Assembly: GCF_900103445.1 (NCBI RefSeq) | Contig: NZ_FNHS01000006.1 | Location: 1 to 64,000 of the forward strand | Source: Methylobacterium phyllostachyos | GTDB lineage: Bacteria; Pseudomonadota; Alphaproteobacteria; Rhizobiales; Beijerinckiaceae | Reading direction: 5' to 3' | DNA: 64,000 nucleotides | Shown: piece by piece, positions 36,354 to 46,909 of the stretch | Position numbering within the stretch: position 1 is the stretch's first letter | How the letters are laid out: every line of letters starts with the position of its first letter | Position numbers and translations under genes: made by a program | Notes under the pieces: model-generated | Told to the model about the DNA's origin: nothing | Seen by the model: only the letters and a program-made list of their open reading frames with translations | Databases searched by the model: none

Positions 36354-37045
36354 GGACCGGCCGTGCGCCGGCCGGTCTCGGTCTGAAGGCCGGCGGAGAC
36401 CCGGAAGCTGTATCGGCCCAGGTCGAAATCCGTCCCATGCAGGCCGACGTTCCACTTTCGATAACCGGTGGCGTCCGTGTACAGGCTCAGTTCCGGGCCG
36501 AGATAAGCGCCCCAACAGCGGTAGCCCCAGGCCGCGCGGGCCCACACGCTCTCCAGGGCCGTTCCCGCGATCACGGTCGCCTGAAGGAGCGTTGTTTCAG
36601 TCGGACGGGCCCAGATTTCGCCGTGCAACCGAAAACCGAGATGGATGGGTGCCGAGCCCGCGGACTGGCGCCCCGCCAGCATCTGGGCTGTGATGTCCGG
36701 GCCGGTGAAAGCCGCGATCACCCCCCAATCGAAAAACCATTGGTAACCCAGAACGACGGCCCCGATCGCCGTGTAACGGTGATGCGTACCGTCAGAGCTG
36801 TGCTCGCTCTGCCGGCCGCCGCCGAGGCTTGCCAGCGCCACGGCGCCGTCGTGGTCCAGGCTCGTCAGGCCGATCTTCGCGCCGGCGGTCACGAAGGTCG
36901 CGGCCGCCGCGTCGAGGCTGCCGAAGAGAAGCGTGTCGAGCTCTTCGGCGCGCGGTGCCGTGAACGAAGCGGCGCCGTAGAAGAACGCGGCGACGGCGTA
37001 AGTCGAAGCTTCGCGGAACCTCCAGAATGCAGGCAAGTCTGGCAC
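36320..37045 (-). CDS. bcsS: Cellulose biosynthesis protein BcsS family
   Basis: 241 residues. The repeating beta-strand pattern (AVVLGYQWFFDWGVIAAFTGPDI, GYRCWGAYLGPELSLYTD, FRVSAGLQTETGRRTAGPYVALSVWSPW) matches the BcsS (DUF) family found with cellulose genes in alphaproteobacteria and is probably an outer-membrane beta-barrel. The N-terminus (AVAAFFYGAASFTAP) is a weak signal-like segment. No bcsA, bcsB or bcsZ is nearby. It converges with the photolyase gene, overlapping by 34 bp. The function in cellulose or other polysaccharide output is not established. Confidence 0.8.
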   Translation of the reverse strand: MPDLPAFWRFREASTYAVAAFFYGAASFTAPRAEELDTLLFGSLDAAAATFVTAGAKIGLTSLDHDGAVALASLGGGRQSEHSSDGTHHRYTAIGAVVLGYQWFFDWGVIAAFTGPDITAQMLAGRQSAGSAPIHLGFRLHGEIWARPTETTLLQATVIAGTALESVWARAAWGYRCWGAYLGPELSLYTDATGYRKWNVGLHGTDFDLGRYSFRVSAGLQTETGRRTAGPYVALSVWSPW

Positions 37046-37337
37046 GGATCGGCCTCCCGGAGGCAGACGATCCCTGAATTTTCCGAGCGAGTCGATGCAG
37101 GATCTCGGCAGATCACCGCGAAAAAGCTTCCGCTGCGCTGACCGATACGGCGAATGCGCTCAGGTGTGGCGCCAGAACATTTGGAATGACGGTGTGTCTG
37201 TTCGGCGCATACCCGTCCTGGGCCGACGTCGGCGGCTCACGGGCGAATCGGGGCGGACCTGTCGCACGGCTGCCGTGCTTGGCGTGTTACCGGTTCTCGG
37301 TTAGAGCCCCCGCGGGACAGCGAAGGTTGGCGGATCC

Positions 37338-37943
37338 TTGACCTCCGGTGCACGAACGTCGGACGTCCTTACCGTGTTGGCGAGCCAGGAAGGCGAACGC
37401 CTTACGGTAGGGGACATCGTCGCGGTCCTGCGGGATCGCGCTTTCGCATTGCTCGTGGTGCTGCTCGGCTTGCCGAACTGCCTGCCGATGCCGCCGCCGA
37501 TCCCGCTGATCTGCGGCCTGTTGCTCCTGCTCGTGGCCATTCAGATCGCGGCCGGCATGTCGGCGCCCTGGCTTCCGCGGATGCTCCTGGGGCGGTCGAT
37601 CGCCTTGACCGATGTCCGCCGTGCGGTCACCCGCGCGGTGCCGGTGCTGCGGCGTCTGGAGCGCTGGTCGCGCCCGCGGATGAGCGTGTTCGAGACCGCG
37701 ATCGGGATGCGCGGCATGGGCATCGCCCTGCTCGCCCTGGCGCTGGCCCTGATCGTGGCCGCGCCGATCGTCGGGCAGATACCGCTCGGCCTCGCCGTCT
37801 GCCTCGTGGGCCTCGGCCTCGTTGAGCGGGACGGCGTCCTGGTCTTGGTCGGCCTCGTCATCGGCCTGTTCGGCGTCGCCATCAACGCCGGCTTCGCCTA
37901 CGCGGTCATCGCCGGGATCCTGGGCCTCCTGAACCTCTGGTAG
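37338..37943 (+). CDS. Exopolysaccharide synthesis protein ExoD family
   Basis: 201 residues from a TTG at 37338; an internal GTG is possible. The family pattern is clear: a soluble N-terminus with LTVGDIVAVLRDRAFALLVVL, the conserved LLGLPNCLPMPPPIPLICGL and several membrane segments (LLLLLVAIQIAAGM, LALALALIVAAPIVG, VLVLVGLVIGLFGVAI). ExoD-like proteins are inner-membrane proteins linked to exopolysaccharide production and alkali tolerance in rhizobia; the molecular role is unknown. It converges with the LdtR-type regulator. Confidence 0.9.
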   Translation: MTSGARTSDVLTVLASQEGERLTVGDIVAVLRDRAFALLVVLLGLPNCLPMPPPIPLICGLLLLLVAIQIAAGMSAPWLPRMLLGRSIALTDVRRAVTRAVPVLRRLERWSRPRMSVFETAIGMRGMGIALLALALALIVAAPIVGQIPLGLAVCLVGLGLVERDGVLVLVGLVIGLFGVAINAGFAYAVIAGILGLLNLW

Positions 37944-38010
37944 TCCGCTTCAGCGGCGGCAGCGGTGATTCCCGCCTCGCGGCCAACGCGGGATCCGTGC
38001 GCGGTCCCGA

Positions 38011-38523
38011 TCAGAGGCGGTAGCGGATCTGGTCGGTCCAGAAGCGCTCCAGGCGGCCGAGGGCCTGATTGAGCCGGCCGAAATCGTCGTCGGAGATGCC
38101 GCCGATCGGCGCGATCGTGCGGGCGTGCTTGTCGTAGAGGCCCTGGATGATCTCGTGGACCTGACGGCCCTTGTCGGTCAGGCTGATCCGGACCGAGCGG
38201 CGGTCGGTCTTCGAGCGGGCGTGGTGCAGGTAGCCGGCCTCGACCAGCTTCTTGACGTTGTAGGAGACGTTGGAGCCGAGATAATAGCCCTTGGTCCTGA
38301 GTTCGCTCGCGGTGAGTTCCTTGTCGCCGATGTTGTACAGCAGCAGCGCCTGGACGCTGTTGACGTCCTCGCGGCCGCGGCGCTCGAACTCATCCTTGAT
38401 CACGTCGAGCAACCGGCGGTGCAGCCGCTCCACGAGGTGCAGGGCCTCCAGGTACGAGCCCTTCCCGGGGGAGGCCTCGTCGGCGGTCTCGATCGTCGTG
38501 GCCCGGGCGCTCTGCGTCTTCAT
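38011..38523 (-). CDS. ldtR: MarR-family regulator, LdtR type
   Basis: 170 residues from the ATG at 38523 with GAGG 8 bp upstream; an ATG at 38568 adds 15 unconserved residues. A winged helix-turn-helix covers about 70-140 (LTASELRTKGYYLGSNVSYNVKKL, then SKTDRRSVRISLTDKGR). LdtR proteins in Liberibacter and Sinorhizobium control L,D-transpeptidase genes and osmotic stress responses. The neighbour DUF6163 gene and divergent hemB are its usual context. Assignment to LdtR rests on sequence pattern and context. Confidence 0.85.
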   Translation of the reverse strand: MKTQSARATTIETADEASPGKGSYLEALHLVERLHRRLLDVIKDEFERRGREDVNSVQALLLYNIGDKELTASELRTKGYYLGSNVSYNVKKLVEAGYLHHARSKTDRRSVRISLTDKGRQVHEIIQGLYDKHARTIAPIGGISDDDFGRLNQALGRLERFWTDQIRYRL

Positions 38524-38684
38524 CTCTGCCTCGCCGTCTGATGCTGCGGTGTCCGTACAATGCGGCACCGCTGATGATGGCTAAGCTACCGCTCGGGAAT
38601 GAAAGGCGATTTAAGCGACAGGATGAATTGCCGATTTACGCTTTGCGGTAAAGACAAACTGAAGCGAAGATCAGAACGGTTCGT

Positions 38685-39143
38685 TCACCGTGCTTCCTGC
38701 GCGGCCAGCCAGGACAGCAGGAAGTACATCGTCACCACGCAGCCGCCGAATACGAGCAGCGGCACCGGCATCGGCAGGAGTTGCGGCGTGAGGACCGCAA
38801 GCGTCATGGCGGAGGTGACGGCCAGCAGCCAGATGACGCCGCCCCAGGCGCTGGTCAGCCACAGCCCGATTGCCGCCGCGGCATCGACCACCGCGAAGTA
38901 GACGATCGCCGCCTGCCGGCCGAACGGCTCGGTCTCGAAGGCACGCGCGCCCGGGATGACGTCGAGAATGGTTGCCCAGGCGGCGATGCTCTTGATGAGC
39001 CAGAGCAGGGCCGTGAGCCGCATGAACCAGATCAGCACCGTATCCCAGGTGCCGGGTGCCGGCCCCTGGGTACGCTCGATCCGGTCGATCGGGATCTCGC
39101 CGGGCCGCGCGGTCTTGCGCCGGATTGGAAGGTAGCCGGGCAC
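38685..39143 (-). CDS. DUF6163 family membrane protein
   Basis: 152 residues with four membrane segments (VLIWFMRLTALLWLIKSIA, AAIVYFAVVDAAAAIGLWL, GGVIWLLAVTSAMTLAVL, VPLLVFGGCVVTMYFLLSW). The N-terminus is basic. It shares the strand with the LdtR-type regulator and is divergent to hemB; this arrangement is common in Hyphomicrobiales as I recall. No function is known. Confidence 0.8.
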   Translation of the reverse strand: MPGYLPIRRKTARPGEIPIDRIERTQGPAPGTWDTVLIWFMRLTALLWLIKSIAAWATILDVIPGARAFETEPFGRQAAIVYFAVVDAAAAIGLWLTSAWGGVIWLLAVTSAMTLAVLTPQLLPMPVPLLVFGGCVVTMYFLLSWLAAQEAR

Positions 39144-39341
39144 TAAGACGCGCTCGCGAAGGGGAGGGGCTGCATGGTGGGAGCCGGATCCTGAGGGATG
39201 AACGCAGGGCTGGGCCGGGTTGAAGCGGTTTGGCGACTCGGCGTCAACGGTCGGGTTTCACCGGCTCGGTCCGGTATGCTAGTCCGGCGCCTCCGGCGCG
39301 TCGGCGCCGTGCGATCCGCGGCGCGGCCGCGCGAATTGTAG

Positions 39342-40774
<1,433 letters not shown>

Positions 40775-40862
40775 GGCGCCTCGCGGGCAGCTGTGTCCTC
40801 TTGCGGCCTCCGCAGGCCGCACCCATTTTTCGCACGCAGCCTCGCTTGCTGGACGCGACATC

Positions 40863-41351
40863 ATGCAGAACCCTCAACCCGGTTACGCGCCGCGCTTCGA
40901 TGCGCCGGGCTACGCCACATCGCTCCCGGTACCCTTCGTGCGCGCCAGCCTTGGCGCCCGCGCGGTGGCCTATCTCCTCGACATCCTGTTCATCTTCGGC
41001 TTCACCGTGCTCCTGACGCTGCTGATCACGGTTGTGGGCGTCGTGACCTTCGGGCTGGGCTGGACTCTGTTCGCCGTCCTGCCGGCGAGCGGCATCATCT
41101 ACAGCGCGATCACGGTCGGCGGCTCGCGCCAGAGTACGATCGGGCAAAGGCTGATGGGCTTGCGGGTCGTGGCCCCGGAGAGTGGCGCGCGGGTCGATAT
41201 CATCTCGGCGGCCGTTCACGCTCTGCTGTTCTACGTGGCGATCTCGACCTTCCTTCTCTGGTGTGTCGACATCGCCTTCGGGCTGGTGCGGTCCGACCGG
41301 CGCCTCGGGCACGACCTTCTGCTCGGCCTCGCCGTGGTCCACGCCCGCTGA
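40863..41351 (+). CDS. RDD family membrane protein
   Basis: 162 residues, ATG at 40863. The RDD family pattern is present: RAVAYLLDILFIFGFTVLL (with the family's R-D pair), a second membrane segment VVGVVTFGLGWTLFAVLP, the IGQRLMGLRVV motif after it and a last hydrophobic helix AVHALLFYVAISTFLLW. The family is of unknown function, and some members act as ion/proton antiporters. It lies between hemB and bpt. Confidence 0.92.
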   Translation: MQNPQPGYAPRFDAPGYATSLPVPFVRASLGARAVAYLLDILFIFGFTVLLTLLITVVGVVTFGLGWTLFAVLPASGIIYSAITVGGSRQSTIGQRLMGLRVVAPESGARVDIISAAVHALLFYVAISTFLLWCVDIAFGLVRSDRRLGHDLLLGLAVVHAR

Positions 41352-41475
41352 GACCTCCGTGTCGCGGTGAAAATCTCGTCCGTCGGCGGTCCAGGGCATT
41401 GAGCCGGACCGCCGCGCCTGTACACTGGTATGCCGGCGCTGAGGCGATGTATCCGGCGCAGGGTCTAGGCAGAGC

Positions 41476-42222
41476 GTGACCAGCCATCCGCGCGACACAC
41501 CGCAATTCTATCTCACCGCGCCCTCGCCGTGCCCTTACCTGCCGGGCCAGGAGGAGCGGAAGGTATTCACCCACCTCGTTGGCCGTCGGGCCCGCGACCT
41601 GAACGAGATCCTGACGCAGGGCGGCTTCCGTCGCTCGCAGACCATCGCGTACCGGCCCGCCTGCGAGACCTGCCGGGCGTGCATCTCGGTGCGCGTCGTG
41701 GTCGATGAGTTCGCACCGAGCGCGAGCCAGCGGCGCATTCTCGCCCGCAACGCCGACTGGGTGGGTACGCCGGAGCCGAATCGGCCGGCCTCTGAGCAGT
41801 ACGCCTTGTTCCGCCGCTACCTGGATGCCCGCCACGGCGATGGCGGCATGGTCGATATGACGGTGCTCGACTACGCCATGATGGTCGAGGACAGCCACGT
41901 CGACACGCATCTCGTGGCCTACCGCCGGCATGGCCCCGACACGGCGATCACCGGGCGGGGCTCGGGGCCGCCGCTGGCCTTCTGCCTGACAGACGTCCTC
42001 GCCGACGGCCTGTCGATGGTCTACTCGTTCTACGATCCGCAGGAGGCCGGGCGCTCGCCGGGCACCTTCATGATCCTAGACCATATCAGACGGGCCCAGC
42101 GCCTCGGCCTGCCGTACCTGTATCTTGGCTACTGGGTCGAGGGGTCGCGCAAGATGGACTACAAGTCCCGCTTCCTGCCGCAGGAGCGCCTGATGGGCCA
42201 GGGCTGGGTCCGGGTAGAATGA
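41476..42222 (+). CDS. bpt: Aspartate/glutamate leucyltransferase (bacterial arginyltransferase family)
   Basis: 248 residues from a GTG at 41476. It moves leucine from leucyl-tRNA to N-terminal Asp or Glu of proteins, marking them for the Clp protease in the N-degron pathway. Conserved parts: [21 protein letters not shown], the Cys cluster [35 protein letters not shown] and [17 protein letters not shown] near the end. Its place after hemB and RDD is common in alphaproteobacteria. Confidence 0.94.
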   Translation: MTSHPRDTPQFYLTAPSPCPYLPGQEERKVFTHLVGRRARDLNEILTQGGFRRSQTIAYRPACETCRACISVRVVVDEFAPSASQRRILARNADWVGTPEPNRPASEQYALFRRYLDARHGDGGMVDMTVLDYAMMVEDSHVDTHLVAYRRHGPDTAITGRGSGPPLAFCLTDVLADGLSMVYSFYDPQEAGRSPGTFMILDHIRRAQRLGLPYLYLGYWVEGSRKMDYKSRFLPQERLMGQGWVRVE

Positions 42223-42326
42223 CGTCCCCTTAACGGTTGCCACACGGGCATGCCCGATCCGCATTGAGCGGCCGGGGTGGCGCGTGCTACCGGCCTCGCA
42301 CGTATTCCGGACCGTGCCGAGGCCCC

Positions 42327-43634
42327 ATGATCCCCCGCTACAGCCGCCCCGCTATGACGGCGATCTGGTCGCCCGAGACGCGTTTCCGGATCTGGTTCGA
42401 GATCGAAGCCCACGCCACCACTGCGCTGGCCCAGATCGGGGTCGTGCCGAAGGCCGCCGCCGAGACCGTCTGGGCCAAGGGTCGGGACGCCGTGTTCGAC
42501 GTGGCCCGCATCGACGCGATCGAAGCCGTGACCAAGCACGACGTGATCGCATTCCTCACCCATCTCGCCGAGATCGTCGGGCCCGAGGCGCGGTTCGTCC
42601 ACCAGGGCATGACTTCCTCGGACGTCCTCGACACCTGCCTCAACGTGCAACTCGTGCGCGCCGCCGACATCCTGATCGCCGATGTCGATGCCCTGCTCGA
42701 CGCCCTGAAGGCCCGGGCCTTCGAGCACAAGCTCACCCCGACCATCGGCCGCTCGCACGGTATCCATGCCGAGCCGGTGACCTTCGGCCTGAAGCTCGCC
42801 CAGGCCCATGCCGAGTTCGCGCGCAACCGGCGCCGTCTGGTCGCGGCCCGGGAGGAGGTCGCAACCTGCGCGATCTCCGGCGCGGTCGGCACCTTTGCCA
42901 ACATCGATCCGCGGGTCGAGGTCTATGTTGCCGAGAAGATGGGCCTGACGCCCGAGCCGGTCTCCACCCAGGTCATCCCGCGGGATCGCCACGCGCAGTT
43001 CTTCGCGACGCTCGGCGTCGTCGCCTCGTCGCTGGAACGTCTGGCCATCGAGATCCGTCACCTTCAGCGCACCGAGGTGCTGGAGGCGGAGGAGTTCTTC
43101 TCCGAGGGGCAGAAGGGCTCCTCGGCCATGCCGCACAAGCGCAACCCGGTGCTCACCGAGAACATCACGGGCCTCGCCCGCATGGTCCGCGGCTACGTCA
43201 CGCCTGCCTTGGAGAATGTCGCCCTCTGGCATGAGCGCGATATCTCGCATTCCTCCGTGGAGCGGATGATCGGCCCCGACGCCACGGTCACCCTCGATTT
43301 CGCGCTCGCCCGCATGACCGGGGTCATCGAAAAGCTGCTGATCTACCCGGCCCATATGCAGAAGAACCTCGACCGGCTGGGCGGCCTCGTCCACTCGCAG
43401 CGGGTTCTCCTGGCGCTCACGCAGGCGGGTGTCTCGCGGGAGGATTCCTACCGACTCGTCCAGCGCAACGCGATGCCGGTCTGGCGCGGGGAGGGCGACT
43501 TCCTCGCCTTGCTGAAGGCGGACCCGGAGGTCACGGCGGCGCTTTCGCCGGAGCAGATCGAGGAGTGCTTCGATCTCGGCTATCACTTCAAGCACGTGGA
43601 TACGATCTTTTCGCGGGTTTTCGGCGCGGCCTGA
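42327..43634 (+). CDS. purB: Adenylosuccinate lyase
   Basis: 435 residues from the ATG at 42327 (MIPRYSRPAMTAIWS) with GAGG upstream. It catalyses two steps of purine synthesis, releasing fumarate from SAICAR and from adenylosuccinate. The fumarase superfamily signature GSSAMPHKRNPVLTEN and the catalytic His region TIGRSHGIHAEP are present. Length is normal. purA lies 1.7 kb downstream but is separated by two other genes. Confidence 0.98.
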   Translation: MIPRYSRPAMTAIWSPETRFRIWFEIEAHATTALAQIGVVPKAAAETVWAKGRDAVFDVARIDAIEAVTKHDVIAFLTHLAEIVGPEARFVHQGMTSSDVLDTCLNVQLVRAADILIADVDALLDALKARAFEHKLTPTIGRSHGIHAEPVTFGLKLAQAHAEFARNRRRLVAAREEVATCAISGAVGTFANIDPRVEVYVAEKMGLTPEPVSTQVIPRDRHAQFFATLGVVASSLERLAIEIRHLQRTEVLEAEEFFSEGQKGSSAMPHKRNPVLTENITGLARMVRGYVTPALENVALWHERDISHSSVERMIGPDATVTLDFALARMTGVIEKLLIYPAHMQKNLDRLGGLVHSQRVLLALTQAGVSREDSYRLVQRNAMPVWRGEGDFLALLKADPEVTAALSPEQIEECFDLGYHFKHVDTIFSRVFGAA

Positions 43635-43686
43635 CCGCACCGCACGATTCCTGCTTGATCGGCCATCACCACCAGGAAGGCTGCCC

Positions 43687-44544
43687 GTGACCGCTCCCCG
43701 CATCGTCTACCTCAACGGCGAATTCGTCCCCTTCGAGCAGGCCCGCGTGCCGATCATGGATCGCGGCTTCCTGTTCGCCGACGGGATCTACGAGGTCTCG
43801 GCGATCCTCGACGGCAAGCTCGTCGACAACGCCGCCCATCTCGCGCGGCTCGACCGGTCGCTCGGCGAGATCGGCATCCGCAACCCACACGACGCGGCGG
43901 GTTGGGAACGCCTCCAGACCGAGCTGGTCGCCCGCAACGGCGTCACCGAAGGCCTGGTCTACATGCAGGTGACCCGGGGCGTGGCCGAGCGGGATTTCGC
44001 CTTCCCGAAGGGCGACGTCGCCCCCACCGTGATGATGTTCACGCAGGCTAAGTCCGTGCTGGCGAACCCGCTGGCCGAGACGGGCGCGCGGATCATCACC
44101 GTCGAGGATCTGCGTTGGAAGCGTCGGGACATCAAGTCGGTGGCCCTGCTGGCCCAGGTGCTCGCCAAGCAGCAGGCGGCCGAGGCCGGGGTCGCGGAGG
44201 CCTGGATGGTCGAGGACGGCGCTGTGACCGAGGGGTCTTCGTCCACGGCCTTCATCGTCAGCCGGGAGCGCGTGCTGGTGACCCGGCCGCTCTCGACGGC
44301 GCTCCTGCCCGGCATCACCCGTGCCGCGGTGCTGCGCCTCGCCCAGGAGGCGGATCTGCGAATCGAGGAGCGCCTGATCCCGGTCGCCGAGGCCTACGAG
44401 GCCCAGGAGGCGTTCTACACCAGCGCGTCGGCCTTCGTGATGCCGGTGGTGGAGATCGACAACCGGACGATCGGCGAGGGGCGCCCCGGTCCGATCACCC
44501 GGCGCATGCGCGCGTTGTACATCGAGGCGGCCCGGCAGGGTTGA
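43687..44544 (+). CDS. dat: D-amino-acid transaminase (class IV aminotransferase)
   Basis: 285 residues from a GTG at 43687. It is a PLP enzyme of fold type IV. The catalytic Lys is in WKRRDIKSVALLAQ; other family marks are MDRGFLFADGIYEV near the start, EGSSSTAFIV and LLPGITRAAVL. The most likely activity is D-alanine transaminase, which supplies D-Glu or D-Ala for peptidoglycan, but branched-chain or 4-amino-4-deoxychorismate activity cannot be excluded. It follows purB by 52 bp. Confidence 0.9.
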   Translation: MTAPRIVYLNGEFVPFEQARVPIMDRGFLFADGIYEVSAILDGKLVDNAAHLARLDRSLGEIGIRNPHDAAGWERLQTELVARNGVTEGLVYMQVTRGVAERDFAFPKGDVAPTVMMFTQAKSVLANPLAETGARIITVEDLRWKRRDIKSVALLAQVLAKQQAAEAGVAEAWMVEDGAVTEGSSSTAFIVSRERVLVTRPLSTALLPGITRAAVLRLAQEADLRIEERLIPVAEAYEAQEAFYTSASAFVMPVVEIDNRTIGEGRPGPITRRMRALYIEAARQG

Positions 44545-44861
44545 GGGACGACAGCGAAAGGACGCGGCGCTCGGCCCTGGTACAGGGCGGCGCGCGCGGC
44601 TGTTCGGGGGCGGGATCCCCTCATCCGGTACCGCTGCACGCGACGTGTCCGGGACATGAGTAGCGCCGGACGAATGCGCTTTTCCGGGCGGCTGCAGTGC
44701 CGGTGGAACGCGATCCGGACCCCCGCAACCGGGTGGGCCGCGACAGCACCTCCGTAAGATACCGAGGCGACGCCCAGCCTCGGGGCGCGAGACCCGCGCA
44801 GGAACGGATCCCGCCCCCGGCTGTTCCTCCCCGAAATCTTAGCCCAGAGGGGAGGCTGATC
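44545..44861 (+). other. Intergenic region before a small exported protein
   Basis: 317 bp. No gene seen; the last 15 bp hold the strong ribosome-binding site (GGGGAGG) of the following gene. Confidence 0.4.
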
Positions 44862-45194
44862 GTGCCAAGACTCGTTCTGCTCGCGACGTTGGCGGCGACT
44901 TTGCTGTCGGTACCCGCCTATGCCCAGAACCCCGACGCCCCGCTGAAAGGCCGCGATACCGATCCGGCCTTGCCTCCGGCGACTCAGATGCCGGCCGAGC
45001 GCGTCCGCCCGAATGCGGATGCCCCGCCGAAGGATCAATCCCTCAGCGACAAGCTCCAGCAGAACGACGGCGTCATCAAGCCGCCTGAGAATGGTACGAC
45101 GGGAACCGTCGTGAAACCCGATCAGTCCGGTTCCATGCCGGTGATCAAGCCGAATGAACTGCCGGGGCGGGCGCCGGGAACAGAGGCAAAGTAG
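44862..45194 (+). CDS. Small exported Pro-rich protein
   Basis: 110 residues from a GTG at 44862 chosen because GGGGAGG is 7 bp upstream and a signal peptide begins there (MPRLVLLATLAATLLSVPAYAQ). The mature part is Pro/Asp/Lys-rich and probably unfolded (DAPLKGRDTDPALPP, NGTTGTVVKPDQSG). No family recognised. It is a single gene between dat and purA. Confidence 0.7.
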   Translation: MPRLVLLATLAATLLSVPAYAQNPDAPLKGRDTDPALPPATQMPAERVRPNADAPPKDQSLSDKLQQNDGVIKPPENGTTGTVVKPDQSGSMPVIKPNELPGRAPGTEAK

Positions 45195-45336
45195 CCTGCT
45201 ACCAGTGGGCGCCGGAGCCCCATGCGGGCGGATTGCTTGATTTCGCTGCCCGGATCGCGGAAACGGCTCACGACGTACGTCGCCTGCACCCGTGGGTGGC
45301 GTCGTCCCGGTTTCCGTCGCGGGTAAGCAGGCAGAC

Positions 45337-46629
45337 ATGGCCAACGTCGTCGTTGTGGGCGCCCAGTGGGGCGACGAGGGCAAGGGGAAGATTGTCGACT
45401 GGCTCTCCGAGCAGGCCGACATCGTGGTCCGGTTCCAGGGCGGGCACAATGCCGGCCACACGCTGGTCATCGACGGCGTCACCTACAAGCTGGCGCTGCT
45501 GCCGTCGGGCGTGGTGCGCGGCGGCAAGCTGTCGGTGATCGGCAACGGCGTCGTGGTCGATCCCTGGCACCTCGTCGATGAGATCGAACGGATCAAGGCG
45601 CAGGGCGTCGAGGTCTCGCCGGCCTCCCTGCGCATCGCCGATAACGCCACGCTGATCCTGCCGCTGCACCGCGAGCTCGACCATTTCCGTGAGACCGCCA
45701 ACGCCGGCCTCAAGATCGGCACGACCAAGCGCGGCATCGGGCCGGCCTATGAGGACAAGGTCGGCCGCCGGGCGATCCGCGTGGTCGATCTTGCAGACCC
45801 CGACGCGCTGCCCGCCAAGATCGAGCGGGTGCTGACCCACCACAACGCCCTGCGCCGCGGCCTCGGGATCGACGAGGTGAACGCCGAGGCCCTGCTCGGC
45901 GAGCTGAAGGCGATCGCCCCGAAGATTCTGCCCTACGCCGACACCGTCTGGGCGCTGCTCGACGAGGAGCGCCGCGCCGGCAAGCGCATCCTGTTCGAGG
46001 GCGCGCAGGGCGCGCTGCTCGATGTCGATCACGGCACCTATCCGTTCGTCACCTCGTCCAACATCGTGGCCGCGCAGGCCGCGACGGGCTCGGGCCTCGG
46101 CCCGGGGGCGATCGGCTACGTGCTCGGCATCGCCAAGGCCTACACCACCCGGGTGGGGGAGGGGCCGTTCCCGACCGAACTGTTCGACGAGATCGGTGAG
46201 ACCATCGGCAGCCGCGGCCGTGAATTCGGCGTCAACACCGGGCGCAAGCGCCGCTGCGGCTGGTTCGACGCCGTGCTGGTGCGCCAGACGGTGCGGACCT
46301 CCGGCATCCACGGGATCGCGCTGACGAAGCTCGACATCCTCGACGGGTTCGAGGAAATCCGCGTCTGCACGGGCTACCGGCTGGACGGGCAGACCATCGA
46401 TCACCTGCCGGCGAGCCAAGCCGCGCAGGCGCGTGTGGAGCCCATCTACGAGGTGATCCCCGGATGGTCCGAGACCACGGCGGGCGCGCGGTCCTGGGCG
46501 GACCTGCCGGCTCAGGCGATCAAGTATGTCCGCCGGATCGAGGAACTGATCGGTGCGCCCGTGGCGCTGCTGTCGACCTCGCCCGAGCGCGACGACACGA
46601 TCCTGATGCACAACCCGTTCGAGGACTGA
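45337..46629 (+). CDS. purA: Adenylosuccinate synthetase
   Basis: 430 residues from the ATG at 45337 ([21 protein letters not shown]), the conserved family start. It links aspartate to IMP using GTP on the way to AMP. Motifs: the GDEGKGK loop, [30 protein letters not shown] and the C-terminal [10 protein letters not shown]. Length matches E. coli PurA (432). Monocistronic as far as the sequence shows. Confidence 0.98.
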   Translation: MANVVVVGAQWGDEGKGKIVDWLSEQADIVVRFQGGHNAGHTLVIDGVTYKLALLPSGVVRGGKLSVIGNGVVVDPWHLVDEIERIKAQGVEVSPASLRIADNATLILPLHRELDHFRETANAGLKIGTTKRGIGPAYEDKVGRRAIRVVDLADPDALPAKIERVLTHHNALRRGLGIDEVNAEALLGELKAIAPKILPYADTVWALLDEERRAGKRILFEGAQGALLDVDHGTYPFVTSSNIVAAQAATGSGLGPGAIGYVLGIAKAYTTRVGEGPFPTELFDEIGETIGSRGREFGVNTGRKRRCGWFDAVLVRQTVRTSGIHGIALTKLDILDGFEEIRVCTGYRLDGQTIDHLPASQAAQARVEPIYEVIPGWSETTAGARSWADLPAQAIKYVRRIEELIGAPVALLSTSPERDDTILMHNPFED

Positions 46630-46909
46630 CGCGGCGCACGCTATCCCGTTGACGGCGCATCTTTTTGATCGTCCGGCCCGTATCCACGCAGCGCCGGCGT
46701 GATCTAAAACGGGCACGCGGCAGGACGCCCGTCCCAGGGACGGGGGCCGTCGATGGAACGACCAGCGTTCGGCCGTGGCTTCGCGCTGTGGGAGCACGAC
46801 ATCACCGGCCGGTGGCCGCGCCCGGTTCTGCGAGAACGGGCACGGGCATCGGCTCCCAGCCACCGACCGGCGTCGTCGGAGGGCGGCTGTAGGGGCGGAT
46901 CAGGGGCAC